Assembly: GCF_000355695.1 (NCBI RefSeq)
Contig: NC_020891.1
Span: forward strand, 1,860,001-1,924,000
Direction of reading: 5' to 3'
DNA length: 64,000 nucleotides
From: Clavibacter nebraskensis NCPPB 2581
GTDB lineage: Bacteria; Actinomycetota; Actinomycetes; Actinomycetales; Microbacteriaceae
Shown here piece after piece: positions 36,803 through 45,031 of this stretch. The translations under genes were made by a program, and so were the position numbers. The stretch's first letter is position 1. Each line of letters starts with the position of its first letter. The notes beneath the pieces are model-generated. The model did no database searches. It had not been told where the DNA came from and saw only the letters and a list, made by a program, of their open reading frames with translations.

Positions 36803-37804
36803 CTACCTCCCCCACCGCAGCGCGGCGGTCTGCACGGGCGAGTCCCACAGGTCGACGAGCTCGTCGTCGAGCAGGAGCACCGTGAGGGAAAGACCCTCCA
36901 TGTCGAGGGCCGTGACGTAGTCTCCCACGAGGCTGCGGGCGACCGTCAGGCCGGCCTCCTCGAGCACGGCGGCCGCGCGGCGGTAGGCGATGTAGAGCTC
37001 GGACAGCGGCGTCGCACCCATCCCGTTCACGAGGAGCAGCACGCGGCTGCCGGCCGGCGCACCGAGATCCTCGAGCACCGGGTCGAGGAGGCGCTCCACG
37101 ATGGCGTCCACCGGCTCGAGGGGCAGACTGACGCGGCCGGGCTCGCCGTGGATCCCGATGCCGATCTCCATCTCGTCGTCCTCCAGCGCGAAGCTCGGCT
37201 CGCCGGCGTGCGGGACGGTGCATGCGCGGATGGCGACGCCCATGCTCCGCACCTGCCCGACCACCCGCTCGGCGATCGCGGCCACGGCCTCGAGGTCGTC
37301 CCCGCGCTCCGCGGCGGCGCCCGCGATGCGCTCCACGAGCACGGTGCCCGCGACCCCGCGGCGGCCGGCCGTGTACAGGGAGTCGGTCACCGCGACGTCG
37401 TCGTCGACCACGACGGTCCGCACCCGCACGCCCTCCGCCTCCGCGAGCTCGGCCGCGGTCTCGAAGTTGAGGACGTCGCCCGTGTAGTTCTTCACGATGT
37501 GCAGCACGCCCGCCCCGCCGTCCACGGCCAGGGTGGCGGCGACGACCGGATCCGGGGTGGGGCTCGTGAACACCGGCCCGGGCACGGCGGCGTCGAGCAT
37601 CCCGTGGCCCACGAACCCGGCGTGCAGCGGCTCGTGCCCGCTGCCGCCGCCGCTGACGAGGGCGACGCGCCCGGGGCGGGTGGCGTCCGCGCGCCGGACG
37701 AAGAGCGGGTCGGCGCTCAGGACGACCAGGTCGGGGTGGGCGGCGGCGAAGCCCGCGACGGCCTCGTCGGCCACCGCCCTCGGATCGTTGATCAGCTTCT
37801 TCAC
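36803..37804 (-). CDS. dhaK: Dihydroxyacetone kinase substrate-binding subunit DhaK
   Basis: 333 residues. The start VKKLINDPRAVADEAVAG is the family opening. Two beta-rich domains follow: SGGGSGHEPLHAGFVGHGML, and HIVKNYTGDVLNFETAAEL. The substrate forms a hemiaminal with the His in IGIGIHGEPG. Together with DhaL and DhaM it makes DHAP from free dihydroxyacetone. GTG start. It is the first gene of dhaKLM and is divergent from glpF across about 280 bases. No glycerol dehydrogenase gene is adjacent, so the source of dihydroxyacetone is not visible. Confidence 0.96.
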   Translation of the reverse strand: MKKLINDPRAVADEAVAGFAAAHPDLVVLSADPLFVRRADATRPGRVALVSGGGSGHEPLHAGFVGHGMLDAAVPGPVFTSPTPDPVVAATLAVDGGAGVLHIVKNYTGDVLNFETAAELAEAEGVRVRTVVVDDDVAVTDSLYTAGRRGVAGTVLVERIAGAAAERGDDLEAVAAIAERVVGQVRSMGVAIRACTVPHAGEPSFALEDDEMEIGIGIHGEPGRVSLPLEPVDAIVERLLDPVLEDLGAPAGSRVLLLVNGMGATPLSELYIAYRRAAAVLEEAGLTVARSLVGDYVTALDMEGLSLTVLLLDDELVDLWDSPVQTAALRWGR

Positions 37805-37848
37805 TGCCGGCTCCTCGCGGGTCCCGGGCGGCCCCTCGGCCGCCGCGC

Positions 37849-38084
37849 ATCCGAGCCGGATCGAGATCGGGACTCGGTCGGCGGCGACTCGGGCATGCCG
37901 CCAACTTACGCCCGGCAGGAGGAGCTCCGACAGCCCCGCGGACCCTCCCCCGCGGGCCGGATGCACGTCGCGGAGCGGCCAGCCGGGACAGGGACGCCCT
38001 CGTCGCCGGCACTAGATTGGAGGGACCGCAATGAGGCGGAAGAGGTCGCCCCCGCGCCTCGACGAACGATCGGAGCACCACGCA
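37849..38084. promoter_or_regulatory. Divergent dhaK / glpF control region
   Basis: Contains a 13-bp palindrome ATCCG-AGC-CGGAT (37849-37861), a minus-strand -10-like TAAGTT (37913-37918) for dhaK and a plus-strand TAGATT (38013-38018) for glpF. If TAGATT is real, glpF mRNA starts near 38025. That is after the GGAGGG, so the GTG at 38085 is the likelier start. The region lacks any ORF. Confidence 0.4.
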
Positions 38085-38837
38085 GTGGATCTTGGAGTCA
38101 TATTCCTGTCGGAGACGGTGGGCACCGCCCTCCTCGTCCTCCTGGGATGCGGAGTCGTGGCGAACGTCGCGCTCATCAAGTCGAAGGGCCTCGCCGGAGG
38201 CACCCTGATGGTCAACTTCGGCTGGGGCCTCGCGGTCTTCGCCGGCGTCACCGTCTCGTACGCGTCCGGCGCGCATCTGAACCCCGCCGTCACGCTCGGC
38301 CTCCTCGCCGCCGGCAAGATCGAGGACGTCGCGAGCGTCCCCGTGTACATCCTCGCCCAGATGGTCGGCGCCATCATCGGCGCCGTCTTCTGCTGGCTCG
38401 CCTACAAGCAGCACTTCGACGAGGAGCCCGACGCGGCCACCAAGCTCGGCGTCTTCTCGACCGGCCCGTCCATCCGCAACTACGCGTGGAACCTCGTCAC
38501 CGAGATCATCGGCACGTTCGTGCTCGTCATCGTGATCCTCGGCTTCAGCCTCGCGAACAACCCCGACGCGGACGCGGCCACCCCCGCCGGCCTCTCCGCC
38601 CTCGGCGCGATCCCCGTCGCGCTGCTCGTGGTCGGCATCGGCGCGTCCCTCGGCGGCCCGACCGGCTATGCCATCAACCCCGCACGTGACCTCGGGCCCC
38701 GCATCGCGCACGCGATCCTCCCCATCAAGGGCAAGGGCTCGAGCGACTGGTCCTACGCGTGGGTCCCCGTCGTCGGCCCCGCCATCGGCGGCGTCCTCGC
38801 CGGCCTCGCGTCCTACGCGCTGCTCCCCATCCTCTAG
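38085..38837 (+). CDS. glpF: Glycerol uptake facilitator (aquaglyceroporin)
   Basis: 250 residues from GTG. Six membrane helices and two half-helices with NPA motifs: SGAHLNPAVTLGLLA and GYAINPARDLGPRIA (the Asp after NPAR marks a glycerol channel). It lets glycerol diffuse in; GlpK traps it. Start chosen because the first codons (GAT CTT GGA GTC ATA TTC) are AT-rich, unlike the rest of the gene, as is common just after a start, and GGAG lies nine bases upstream. An ATG at 38031 with GGAGGG seven bases before it is the alternative and would add 18 basic residues. glpK follows after 27 bases. Confidence 0.94.
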   Translation: MDLGVIFLSETVGTALLVLLGCGVVANVALIKSKGLAGGTLMVNFGWGLAVFAGVTVSYASGAHLNPAVTLGLLAAGKIEDVASVPVYILAQMVGAIIGAVFCWLAYKQHFDEEPDAATKLGVFSTGPSIRNYAWNLVTEIIGTFVLVIVILGFSLANNPDADAATPAGLSALGAIPVALLVVGIGASLGGPTGYAINPARDLGPRIAHAILPIKGKGSSDWSYAWVPVVGPAIGGVLAGLASYALLPIL

Positions 38838-38864
38838 AACCCCGACCCTCATAGGAGAGACCAC

Positions 38865-40382
38865 ATGAGCGAGAAGTACATCGTCGCCATCGACCAGGGC
38901 ACCACCAGCACGCGGGCCATCGTCTTCGACCACAGCGGATCCATCGTGTCCACCGGCCAGCTCGAGCACGAGCAGATCTTCCCCCGCGCCGGCTGGGTCG
39001 AGCACGACCCGATGGAGATCTGGCGCAACACGCGCGAGGTCATCGGCCAGGCGCTGTCCAAGGCCGACATCACGCGCCACGACGTCGAGGCCGTGGGCAT
39101 CACCAACCAGCGCGAGACCGCCGTCGTGTGGGACCGCACCACCGGCAAGCCCGTCTACAACGCCATCGTCTGGCAGGACACCCGCACCCAGAGGATCGTC
39201 GACCGCCTCGCGGCCGACGGCGGCGTCGAGCGCTTCAAGCCCACCGTCGGGCTCCCGCTCGCCACCTACTTCTCCGGCACGAAGATCGTCTGGATCCTCG
39301 AGAACGTCGACGGCGCCCGCGAGAAGGCCGAGGCCGGCGACCTCATGTTCGGCACGACCGACACATGGGTCCTGTGGAACCTCACCGGCGGCACCGACGG
39401 CGGCGTCCACGTCACCGACGTGACGAACGCCTCCCGCACGCTCTTCATGGACCTCGAGACCCTCCAGTGGGACGACGAGATCCTGGAGGCGTTCGACGTG
39501 CCGCGCTCGATGCTCCCCGAGATCAAGAGCTCCTCCGAGGTCTACGGGCACGTCGAGTCGTCGAGCCTCCTGCGCGAGGTCCCCATCGCGGGCATCCTCG
39601 GCGACCAGCAGGCCGCCACGTTCGGCCAGGCCGCCTTCGACCAGGGCGAGTCGAAGAACACGTACGGCACCGGCAACTTCCTGATCTTCAACACCGGCAC
39701 CGACATCATCCACTCGCAGAACGGCCTCCTCACGACGCTCGGCTACAAGCTGGGCGACGCCGAGCCGCACTACGCGCTCGAGGGATCCATCGCGGTCACG
39801 GGCTCGCTCGTGCAGTGGATGCGCGACAACCTCGGCCTCGTGTCGAGCGCCGCGGAGATCGAGACGCTGGCGGCCACGGTCGAGGACAACGGCGGGGTGT
39901 ACTTCGTCCCCGCGTTCTCCGGCCTGTTCGCGCCGTACTGGCGCTCGGACGCGCGCGGCGCCCTCGTCGGCCTCACGCGCTTCGTCAACAAGGGCCACAT
40001 CGCCCGTGCGGCCCTCGAGGCCACGGCCTTCCAGACCCGCGAGGTGCTCGACGCGGTCAACGCCGACTCCGGCGTCGACCTCACCGAGCTCAAGGTCGAC
40101 GGCGGCATGATCGCCAACAACCTGCTCATGCAGTTCCAGGCCGACATCCTCGGCGTCCCCGTCGTCCGCCCGGTCGTCGCGGAGACCACCGCGCTCGGCG
40201 CCGCGTACGCCGCGGGCCTCGCCACCGGGTTCTGGAAGGACCTCGACGACCTCCGCAGCAACTGGCAGGAGGACAGCCGCTGGACGCCGGACATGGACGA
40301 CGCCGAGCGCGAGCGCCAGCTGCGCCTCTGGAAGAAGGCCGTCACGAAGACCTTCGACTGGGTCGACGACGACGTGCAGTAG
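38865..40382 (+). CDS. glpK: Glycerol kinase
   Basis: 505 residues, full length. It phosphorylates glycerol to glycerol 3-phosphate with ATP. FGGY-family features: [20 protein letters not shown] near the N-terminus, [22 protein letters not shown], and [14 protein letters not shown]. The C-terminal signature is [21 protein letters not shown]. The ribosome-binding site is TAGGAGAG. It forms a glpFK operon ending at a strong hairpin. PTS regulation by HPr phosphorylation of a conserved His is known in Firmicutes; I did not confirm it here. Confidence 0.97.
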   Translation: MSEKYIVAIDQGTTSTRAIVFDHSGSIVSTGQLEHEQIFPRAGWVEHDPMEIWRNTREVIGQALSKADITRHDVEAVGITNQRETAVVWDRTTGKPVYNAIVWQDTRTQRIVDRLAADGGVERFKPTVGLPLATYFSGTKIVWILENVDGAREKAEAGDLMFGTTDTWVLWNLTGGTDGGVHVTDVTNASRTLFMDLETLQWDDEILEAFDVPRSMLPEIKSSSEVYGHVESSSLLREVPIAGILGDQQAATFGQAAFDQGESKNTYGTGNFLIFNTGTDIIHSQNGLLTTLGYKLGDAEPHYALEGSIAVTGSLVQWMRDNLGLVSSAAEIETLAATVEDNGGVYFVPAFSGLFAPYWRSDARGALVGLTRFVNKGHIARAALEATAFQTREVLDAVNADSGVDLTELKVDGGMIANNLLMQFQADILGVPVVRPVVAETTALGAAYAAGLATGFWKDLDDLRSNWQEDSRWTPDMDDAERERQLRLWKKAVTKTFDWVDDDVQ

Positions 40383-40400
40383 ACCGCACCCGCACGATCC

Positions 40401-40433
40401 GCGCGCCCCGTCAGCACCGCTGGCGGGGCGCGC
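40401..40433. terminator. Terminator of glpFK
   Basis: A 10-bp stem GCGCGCCCCG / CGGGGCGCGC with an inner CAGC-ACC-GCTG stem, 19 bases after the glpK stop. Confidence 0.82.
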
Positions 40434-40479
40434 GGCGTCTCCCGGCGGCCATGCGGCCGCCCGTTCGCCCGCGGCCGCG

Positions 40480-41226
40480 TCAGAGGAGCGTCGGCTGCTC
40501 GCCGTCCGCGGGCGCGTCGTCGACGGGCGCGACGAGGTCGGGCCCGTCGTTCCGCACGCTGTTGACGCGCGTCGACACGAGCCGCGGCACGAGGTGCGGC
40601 TCCGGCAGGGAGCCCAGCAGGTGCCGCACGTCGTCGACGGCGGTCGTGCCCGCGTCCAGCCAGTCGTCCAGACGATCGCGCGGCACGATCACGGGGGTGC
40701 GGTCGTGGATGTGCCCGAGCGCATCGCTCGCGGCGGACGTGATGATCGCGAGGCTCCGCAGCCACGCGCCGGGCTCGCCGTCCGGGACGGACGGGTCCCG
40801 CCAGTGCTCGTACACGGCGGCGAATGCCAGCGGGCGATCGTCCTCGGCGTGCAGGTAGACCGGCTGCTTCCCGGACGCGGTGGCCTGCCACTCGTAGTAC
40901 CCGTCCGCCGGCACGACGGCCCGCCGCGTGAGCACGGCCCTCCGGAACGTCGGCTTCTCGGTGACCGTCTCGACCCGCGCGTTGATGAGCGGCGCCCCCT
41001 GCACGGCCTTCGCCCACGGCGGGACGATCCCCCACCGGGCGCCGGTCACGACGCGGCGGACGTCGCCGCCCGGGTCGCCGTGCGGATGCCGGTCGGCGAC
41101 CATGCGGACCGTGGTCGTCGGGGCGACGTTCCACGAGGGGGCCGGGTCGTCGCCCTCGACGTCGTCGACCGACCAGTCCCCGACGAGGTCGCCCGTCGCC
41201 CGCGCCACCACGAATCTCCCGCACAT
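40480..41226 (-). CDS. SRAP-domain protein (YedK/HMCES family), abasic-site DNA crosslinker
   Basis: 248 residues. The start MCGRFVVARA gives the catalytic Cys2 after Met removal. NARVETV supplies Asn, VPADGYYEWQ supplies Glu, and GHIHDRTPVI supplies His. This set forms a thiazolidine link with abasic sites in single-stranded DNA and shields them. The longer frame adds ten residues ahead of Cys and would block the chemistry, so the internal ATG is the start. The 48-base gap to trpD contains only a 15-base match to the glpD palindrome. It is a single-gene unit convergent with glpK. Confidence 0.93.
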   Translation of the reverse strand: MCGRFVVARATGDLVGDWSVDDVEGDDPAPSWNVAPTTTVRMVADRHPHGDPGGDVRRVVTGARWGIVPPWAKAVQGAPLINARVETVTEKPTFRRAVLTRRAVVPADGYYEWQATASGKQPVYLHAEDDRPLAFAAVYEHWRDPSVPDGEPGAWLRSLAIITSAASDALGHIHDRTPVIVPRDRLDDWLDAGTTAVDDVRHLLGSLPEPHLVPRLVSTRVNSVRNDGPDLVAPVDDAPADGEQPTLL

Positions 41227-41274
41227 GCGTCCATCATCCGCTCGCACGGCGGACATCGTCAGCGGCGACGCGGA

Positions 41275-42330
41275 TCAGGCGCGCGTCGCCGCCGCCCACT
41301 CCTCGAGCTTCGCGGCGGCGCGGCCGGAGTCCACCGCGTCGGCGGCGACGGCGAGCTTCTCGCGCAGCCGGCGCGCCATCGGCTGCTGCACGCGCGTCGG
41401 ATCCCCCATCAGGTCGAATGCCTCGAGGCCGGCGGCGACGTTCAGCAGCACGACGTCGCGCTGCGGACCGGCTCCTCCGGCGAGGACGCGGCGGATCACC
41501 TCCGCGTTCTCCTCCACCCCCGCGCCGAGGAGCGCCTCGATGGGAGCGCGCGGGATCCCGAGCTCGAGCGGGTCGAGGTCGTGCTCCGTGACCGCGCCCC
41601 GGCTCACCTCCCAGATGTGGCTGTGCCCCGTGGTCGTGAGCTTGTCGATCCCGTCGTCGCCCCGGTACACGAGCGCGGTGGCGCCGCGGGTCCGGAAGAC
41701 CCCCACCATGAGCGGGACGCGCGACAGGTCGGCGACGCCCACCGCGGACGACTCGGGCCGCGCCGGGTTGCAGAGCGGCCCGAGCACGTTGAACAGCGTC
41801 GAGATGCCGAGCTCGCGCCGGGTGGACGCGGCATGGCGGAAGCCCGGGTGGAAGAGGGCGGCGTGCGCGTACGTGATGCCGGTCTCGCGGAGCACCTCCG
41901 CGACGCGCTCGGGCGCGATGGTGAGGTCGACCCCGAGGGCGCTCAGCACGTCGGACGCGCCCGAGGGCGAGCTCGCCCCGCGGTTGCCGTGCTTGATGAC
42001 GGGGACGCCCGCGGCGGCCGCGATCACCGACGCCACCGACGAGATGTTGAGGACCGCGCCGTAAGGGTCCCCTCCCGTGCCCACGATGTCGAGCGCGCGC
42101 GGATCCGCGTCGAGCGGCAGCGCCTCCTCGAGCACCGCGTCGCGGAAGCCGACGATCTCGTCGACGGTCTCGCCGGACGCCCGCAGCGCCACCAGGAGGC
42201 CGCCCAGCTGCGCGGGAGTCGCCTCCCCGCGCATCACCTGGCGCATCGCCCAGGTCGACTCCGACACCGAGAGGTGGCGCCCCTCAATGAGCGTGGTGAT
42301 GAGCGCGGGCCAGGTCGGGGCGGAGGGCAT
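41275..42330 (-). CDS. trpD: Anthranilate phosphoribosyltransferase
   Basis: 351 residues. It transfers phosphoribosyl from PRPP to anthranilate, tryptophan step two. The PRPP site is VGTGGDPYGAVLNISSVASV, and the anthranilate-binding KHGNRGASSPSGASDVLSAL follows. LGPLCNPARPESSAVGVAD is the second family block. The short N-terminal helix set (STWAMRQVMRGEATPAQLGG) is normal. It is a stand-alone trpD divergent from ctaE, as in mycobacteria (Rv2192c/Rv2193). A TAGGCT box lies seven bases before the ATG. Confidence 0.96.
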   Translation of the reverse strand: MPSAPTWPALITTLIEGRHLSVSESTWAMRQVMRGEATPAQLGGLLVALRASGETVDEIVGFRDAVLEEALPLDADPRALDIVGTGGDPYGAVLNISSVASVIAAAAGVPVIKHGNRGASSPSGASDVLSALGVDLTIAPERVAEVLRETGITYAHAALFHPGFRHAASTRRELGISTLFNVLGPLCNPARPESSAVGVADLSRVPLMVGVFRTRGATALVYRGDDGIDKLTTTGHSHIWEVSRGAVTEHDLDPLELGIPRAPIEALLGAGVEENAEVIRRVLAGGAGPQRDVVLLNVAAGLEAFDLMGDPTRVQQPMARRLREKLAVAADAVDSGRAAAKLEEWAAATRA

Positions 42331-42337
42331 GGCGATC

Positions 42338-42343
42338 AGCCTA
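42338..42343 (-). promoter_or_regulatory. Candidate -10 box of trpD (leaderless)
   Basis: TAGGCT on the minus strand ends seven bases before the trpD ATG, and no Shine-Dalgarno is present. No trp leader peptide or attenuator hairpin is visible in the 80-base trpD-ctaE gap. Confidence 0.42.
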
Positions 42344-42410
42344 ACGAGCGGCTGGATCGGATCTCACGGGCGGCCGGGGTGGGCATCGGGTGTCGTCGGC
42401 CTAGGTCATA

Positions 42411-43049
42411 ATGGAACCTGTGACCACCACCTCAATCTCCCCAGTATCGACCGCGCCGGTGGTGAACCGGCCGAACACGGTCGCCGTCGGCACCATCGTG
42501 TGGCTCGGCAGCGAGGTGATGTTCTTCGCGGGTCTCTTCGCGATCTACTTCACCCTGCGTTCCACGTCCGGTGCCCTCTGGGAGTTCGAGGCGGGCCGCC
42601 TCAACGTGCCCTTCTCCCTCGTGAACACGCTCATCCTCGTGTCGAGCTCGTTCACGTGCCAGTTCGGCGTGTTCGCGGCCGAGCGCCTGCAGGCACGGGC
42701 CACGGGCTGGAAGCCCAGCCAGTGGGGCACGGTCGAATGGTTCTTCCTCACCTACGCCCTCGGCGCCATCTTCGTCGTGGGCCAGATCTTCGAGTACGCC
42801 ACCCTCGTCACCGAGGGGATCACGCTCGGCAGCAATGCCTACGGCTCGGCGTTCTACATAACCACGGGCTTCCACGGCCTCCACGTCACCGGCGGCCTCA
42901 TCGCCTTCCTCCTCGTCATCGGCCGCATCTTCGCGGTCCGGTCGATGGGGCACAGGGAGGCCACGAGCGCCATCGTCGTGTCCTACTACTGGCACTTCGT
43001 CGACGTGGTCTGGATCGGGCTCTTCCTGGTCATCTACGTCCTCAAATAG
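42411..43049 (+). CDS. ctaE: Cytochrome c oxidase subunit III
   Basis: 212 residues with five membrane helices. The first is [24 protein letters not shown], with the conserved Glu in [24 protein letters not shown] and [20 protein letters not shown] close it. It stabilises the aa3 oxidase core. It is first of the ctaE-qcrCAB set. The ATG follows TAGGTCATA with no strong Shine-Dalgarno. In actinobacteria this subunit is part of the bcc-aa3 supercomplex along with the products of qcrCAB and ctaCDF. Confidence 0.95.
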   Translation: MEPVTTTSISPVSTAPVVNRPNTVAVGTIVWLGSEVMFFAGLFAIYFTLRSTSGALWEFEAGRLNVPFSLVNTLILVSSSFTCQFGVFAAERLQARATGWKPSQWGTVEWFFLTYALGAIFVVGQIFEYATLVTEGITLGSNAYGSAFYITTGFHGLHVTGGLIAFLLVIGRIFAVRSMGHREATSAIVVSYYWHFVDVVWIGLFLVIYVLK

Positions 43050-43075
43050 CACCGAGCGGGAGCAACAACCACAGC

Positions 43076-43876
43076 ATGAGCACCAAGACAGCACGCGCCC
43101 GTCGAACCGGTCGCCGCAGCCCCCTGACCACCATCGCCCTGCTCGCCATCGGCCTGCTCGCCACGGGCGGCGCCTACTCGATGATCCAGTCGGGCACCGC
43201 GTCGGCCGAGGTCGACCTCAAGTCCGCGCAGACCATCGACGAGGGCCAGAAGCTCTTCGGCTCGAACTGCGCCACCTGCCACGGCATGGACGCGACCGGC
43301 ACGGGCGTCGCCCCGAGCCTCATCGGCGTCGGCGCGGCCTCCGTCGACTTCCAGGTCGGCACCGGCCGCATGCCGCTGCAGGGCACCACGGTCCAGGCAC
43401 CGGAGAAGCCCACGCAGTTCACCGACACCCAGGTGAAGCAGCTCGCGGCCTACGTCGCCTCCCTCGCTCCGGGCCCGGCCATCCCCGACGGCCAGTACCT
43501 CGATGGCAAGGGCGACGCGGCGAACGGCGCCGAGCTCTTCCGCATCAACTGCGCCATGTGCCACAACGTGGCCGCGGCAGGAGGCGCCCTCACGGAGGGC
43601 AAGTTCGCCCCCAGCCTCGAGGGCGTGGCCCCGGTCCACATCTACGAGGCCATGGTCACCGGCCCGCAGAACATGCCGGTCTTCAACGACACCAATATCT
43701 CCCCCGAGGACAAGCGCGACATCATCACGTCGCTGCAGTACATCGAGGAGAACAGCACGGTCGGCGGCGCGAACCTCGGCGGGCTCGGCCCGGTCTCTGA
43801 GGGGCTCTTCATGTGGATCTTCGGCCTCGGCGGCATCGTCGCCCTGACCGTGTGGCTCACGGCCCGGTCCAACTGA
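43076..43876 (+). CDS. qcrC: Menaquinol-cytochrome c reductase, di-haem cytochrome c subunit
   Basis: 266 residues. An N-terminal signal/anchor (LTTIALLAIGLLATGGAYS) is followed by two cytochrome c domains, each with CxxCH: NCATCHGMDATGTG and NCAMCHNVAAAGG. Axial Met candidates are GRMPLQGTT and PQNMPVFND. A C-terminal helix (GLFMWIFGLGGIVALTVWL) anchors it. The two-haem form replaces both cytochrome c1 and soluble cytochrome c, so electrons pass inside the supercomplex. It begins 26 bases after ctaE. Confidence 0.97.
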   Translation: MSTKTARARRTGRRSPLTTIALLAIGLLATGGAYSMIQSGTASAEVDLKSAQTIDEGQKLFGSNCATCHGMDATGTGVAPSLIGVGAASVDFQVGTGRMPLQGTTVQAPEKPTQFTDTQVKQLAAYVASLAPGPAIPDGQYLDGKGDAANGAELFRINCAMCHNVAAAGGALTEGKFAPSLEGVAPVHIYEAMVTGPQNMPVFNDTNISPEDKRDIITSLQYIEENSTVGGANLGGLGPVSEGLFMWIFGLGGIVALTVWLTARSN

Positions 43877-43921
43877 CGCCCGCATCGATGACCCGCAGCA
43901 GAACACAGGAGAGGCACGTAC

Positions 43922-45031
43922 ATGGCACACGACGATAAGGACGAGTCGGGCGTCGTCCCCGCGGGCTACGACGCCGGCGAGCTCGAGCCGGCAGGCCGTG
44001 ACGTCGTGCTCCCCGGCGGCACCGCCGTCGCCACGCGCGACGCCTTCCAGAACCCCGGCTTCCCGGAGCACCGCATCCGCGTCACCGACAAGGACCCGAA
44101 GAAGGCGAAGACCGCCGAGCGCGTCGTCTACACCTGGTTCTACCTGTCCATCGTGGGCAGCGTCTTCGCCATCGGCGCGTACTTCGGCTTCCCGATCTAC
44201 GCGGACGACCCCGGCAGCGTGCGCCTCAACAACCTCTTCCTCGGCGTCGGCATCGCGCTGGCGCTCCTGAGCCTCGGCATCGGCGCCATCCACTGGTCCA
44301 AGTCCCTCATGAGCGACCACGAGCTGATCGACGAGCGCCACCCGCAGGGCGGCTCGCCCGCCACGCAGGCCCGCGCCGTCGAGATCTTCGCCCAGGCCAA
44401 TGAGGAGTCCGGCTTCGGTCGTCGCTCCCTCATCCGCAACAGCCTCATCGGCGCCCTCGTCGCGTTCCCGCTCCCGGCCGTGATCCTCTTCCGCGACCTC
44501 TACCCGGGCAGCGCCGAGGAGCCCGCCTCCGCCCTCAGCCACACTCTGTGGAAGAAGGGCGAGGTCCTCACCCGCGATCCCTCCGGCACCCCCATCAAGG
44601 CGTCGGACGTCACGATCGGCTCGGCGTTCCACGTCATCCCGGCCTCCCTCATGGAGCTCGAGGAGGGCAAGCTCGAGGAGAAGGCCAAGGCCGCGGTGCT
44701 GCTCATGCGCCTCCGCCCCGAGGACCTCGTCGAGACGCCGGAGCGCAAGGGCTGGTCCTACGACGGGATCGTCGCGTACTCCAAGGTCTGCACGCACGTG
44801 GGTTGCCCGGTGGCGCTCTACGAGCAGCAGACCCACCACCTCCTCTGCCCCTGCCACCAGTCCCAGTTCGACGTGACCAACCACTGCGAGGTCATCTTCG
44901 GACCGGCCAAGCGGCCCCTGCCGCAGCTGCCCATCGCCGTCAACGACGAGGGCTACCTCATTGCACAGAGTGATTTCACCGAGCCCGTAGGGGCGAGTTT
45001 CTGGGAGCGTCGTGGTGACTACAACAGCTGA
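43922..45031 (+). CDS. qcrA: Menaquinol-cytochrome c reductase, Rieske iron-sulfur subunit
   Basis: 369 residues. Three membrane helices occupy the N-terminal half (VVYTWFYLSIVGSVFAIGAY, LFLGVGIALALLSLGIGAI, LIGALVAFPLPAVILF), the actinobacterial pattern. The Rieske cluster motifs are KVCTHVGCPVAL and LCPCHQSQFD. AGGAGAGG precedes the ATG. The last 20 bases of coding overlap qcrB. The C-terminal codons are unusually AT-rich (CTC ATT GCA CAG AGT GAT), which could ease ribosome loading on qcrB. Confidence 0.97.
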   Translation: MAHDDKDESGVVPAGYDAGELEPAGRDVVLPGGTAVATRDAFQNPGFPEHRIRVTDKDPKKAKTAERVVYTWFYLSIVGSVFAIGAYFGFPIYADDPGSVRLNNLFLGVGIALALLSLGIGAIHWSKSLMSDHELIDERHPQGGSPATQARAVEIFAQANEESGFGRRSLIRNSLIGALVAFPLPAVILFRDLYPGSAEEPASALSHTLWKKGEVLTRDPSGTPIKASDVTIGSAFHVIPASLMELEEGKLEEKAKAAVLLMRLRPEDLVETPERKGWSYDGIVAYSKVCTHVGCPVALYEQQTHHLLCPCHQSQFDVTNHCEVIFGPAKRPLPQLPIAVNDEGYLIAQSDFTEPVGASFWERRGDYNS

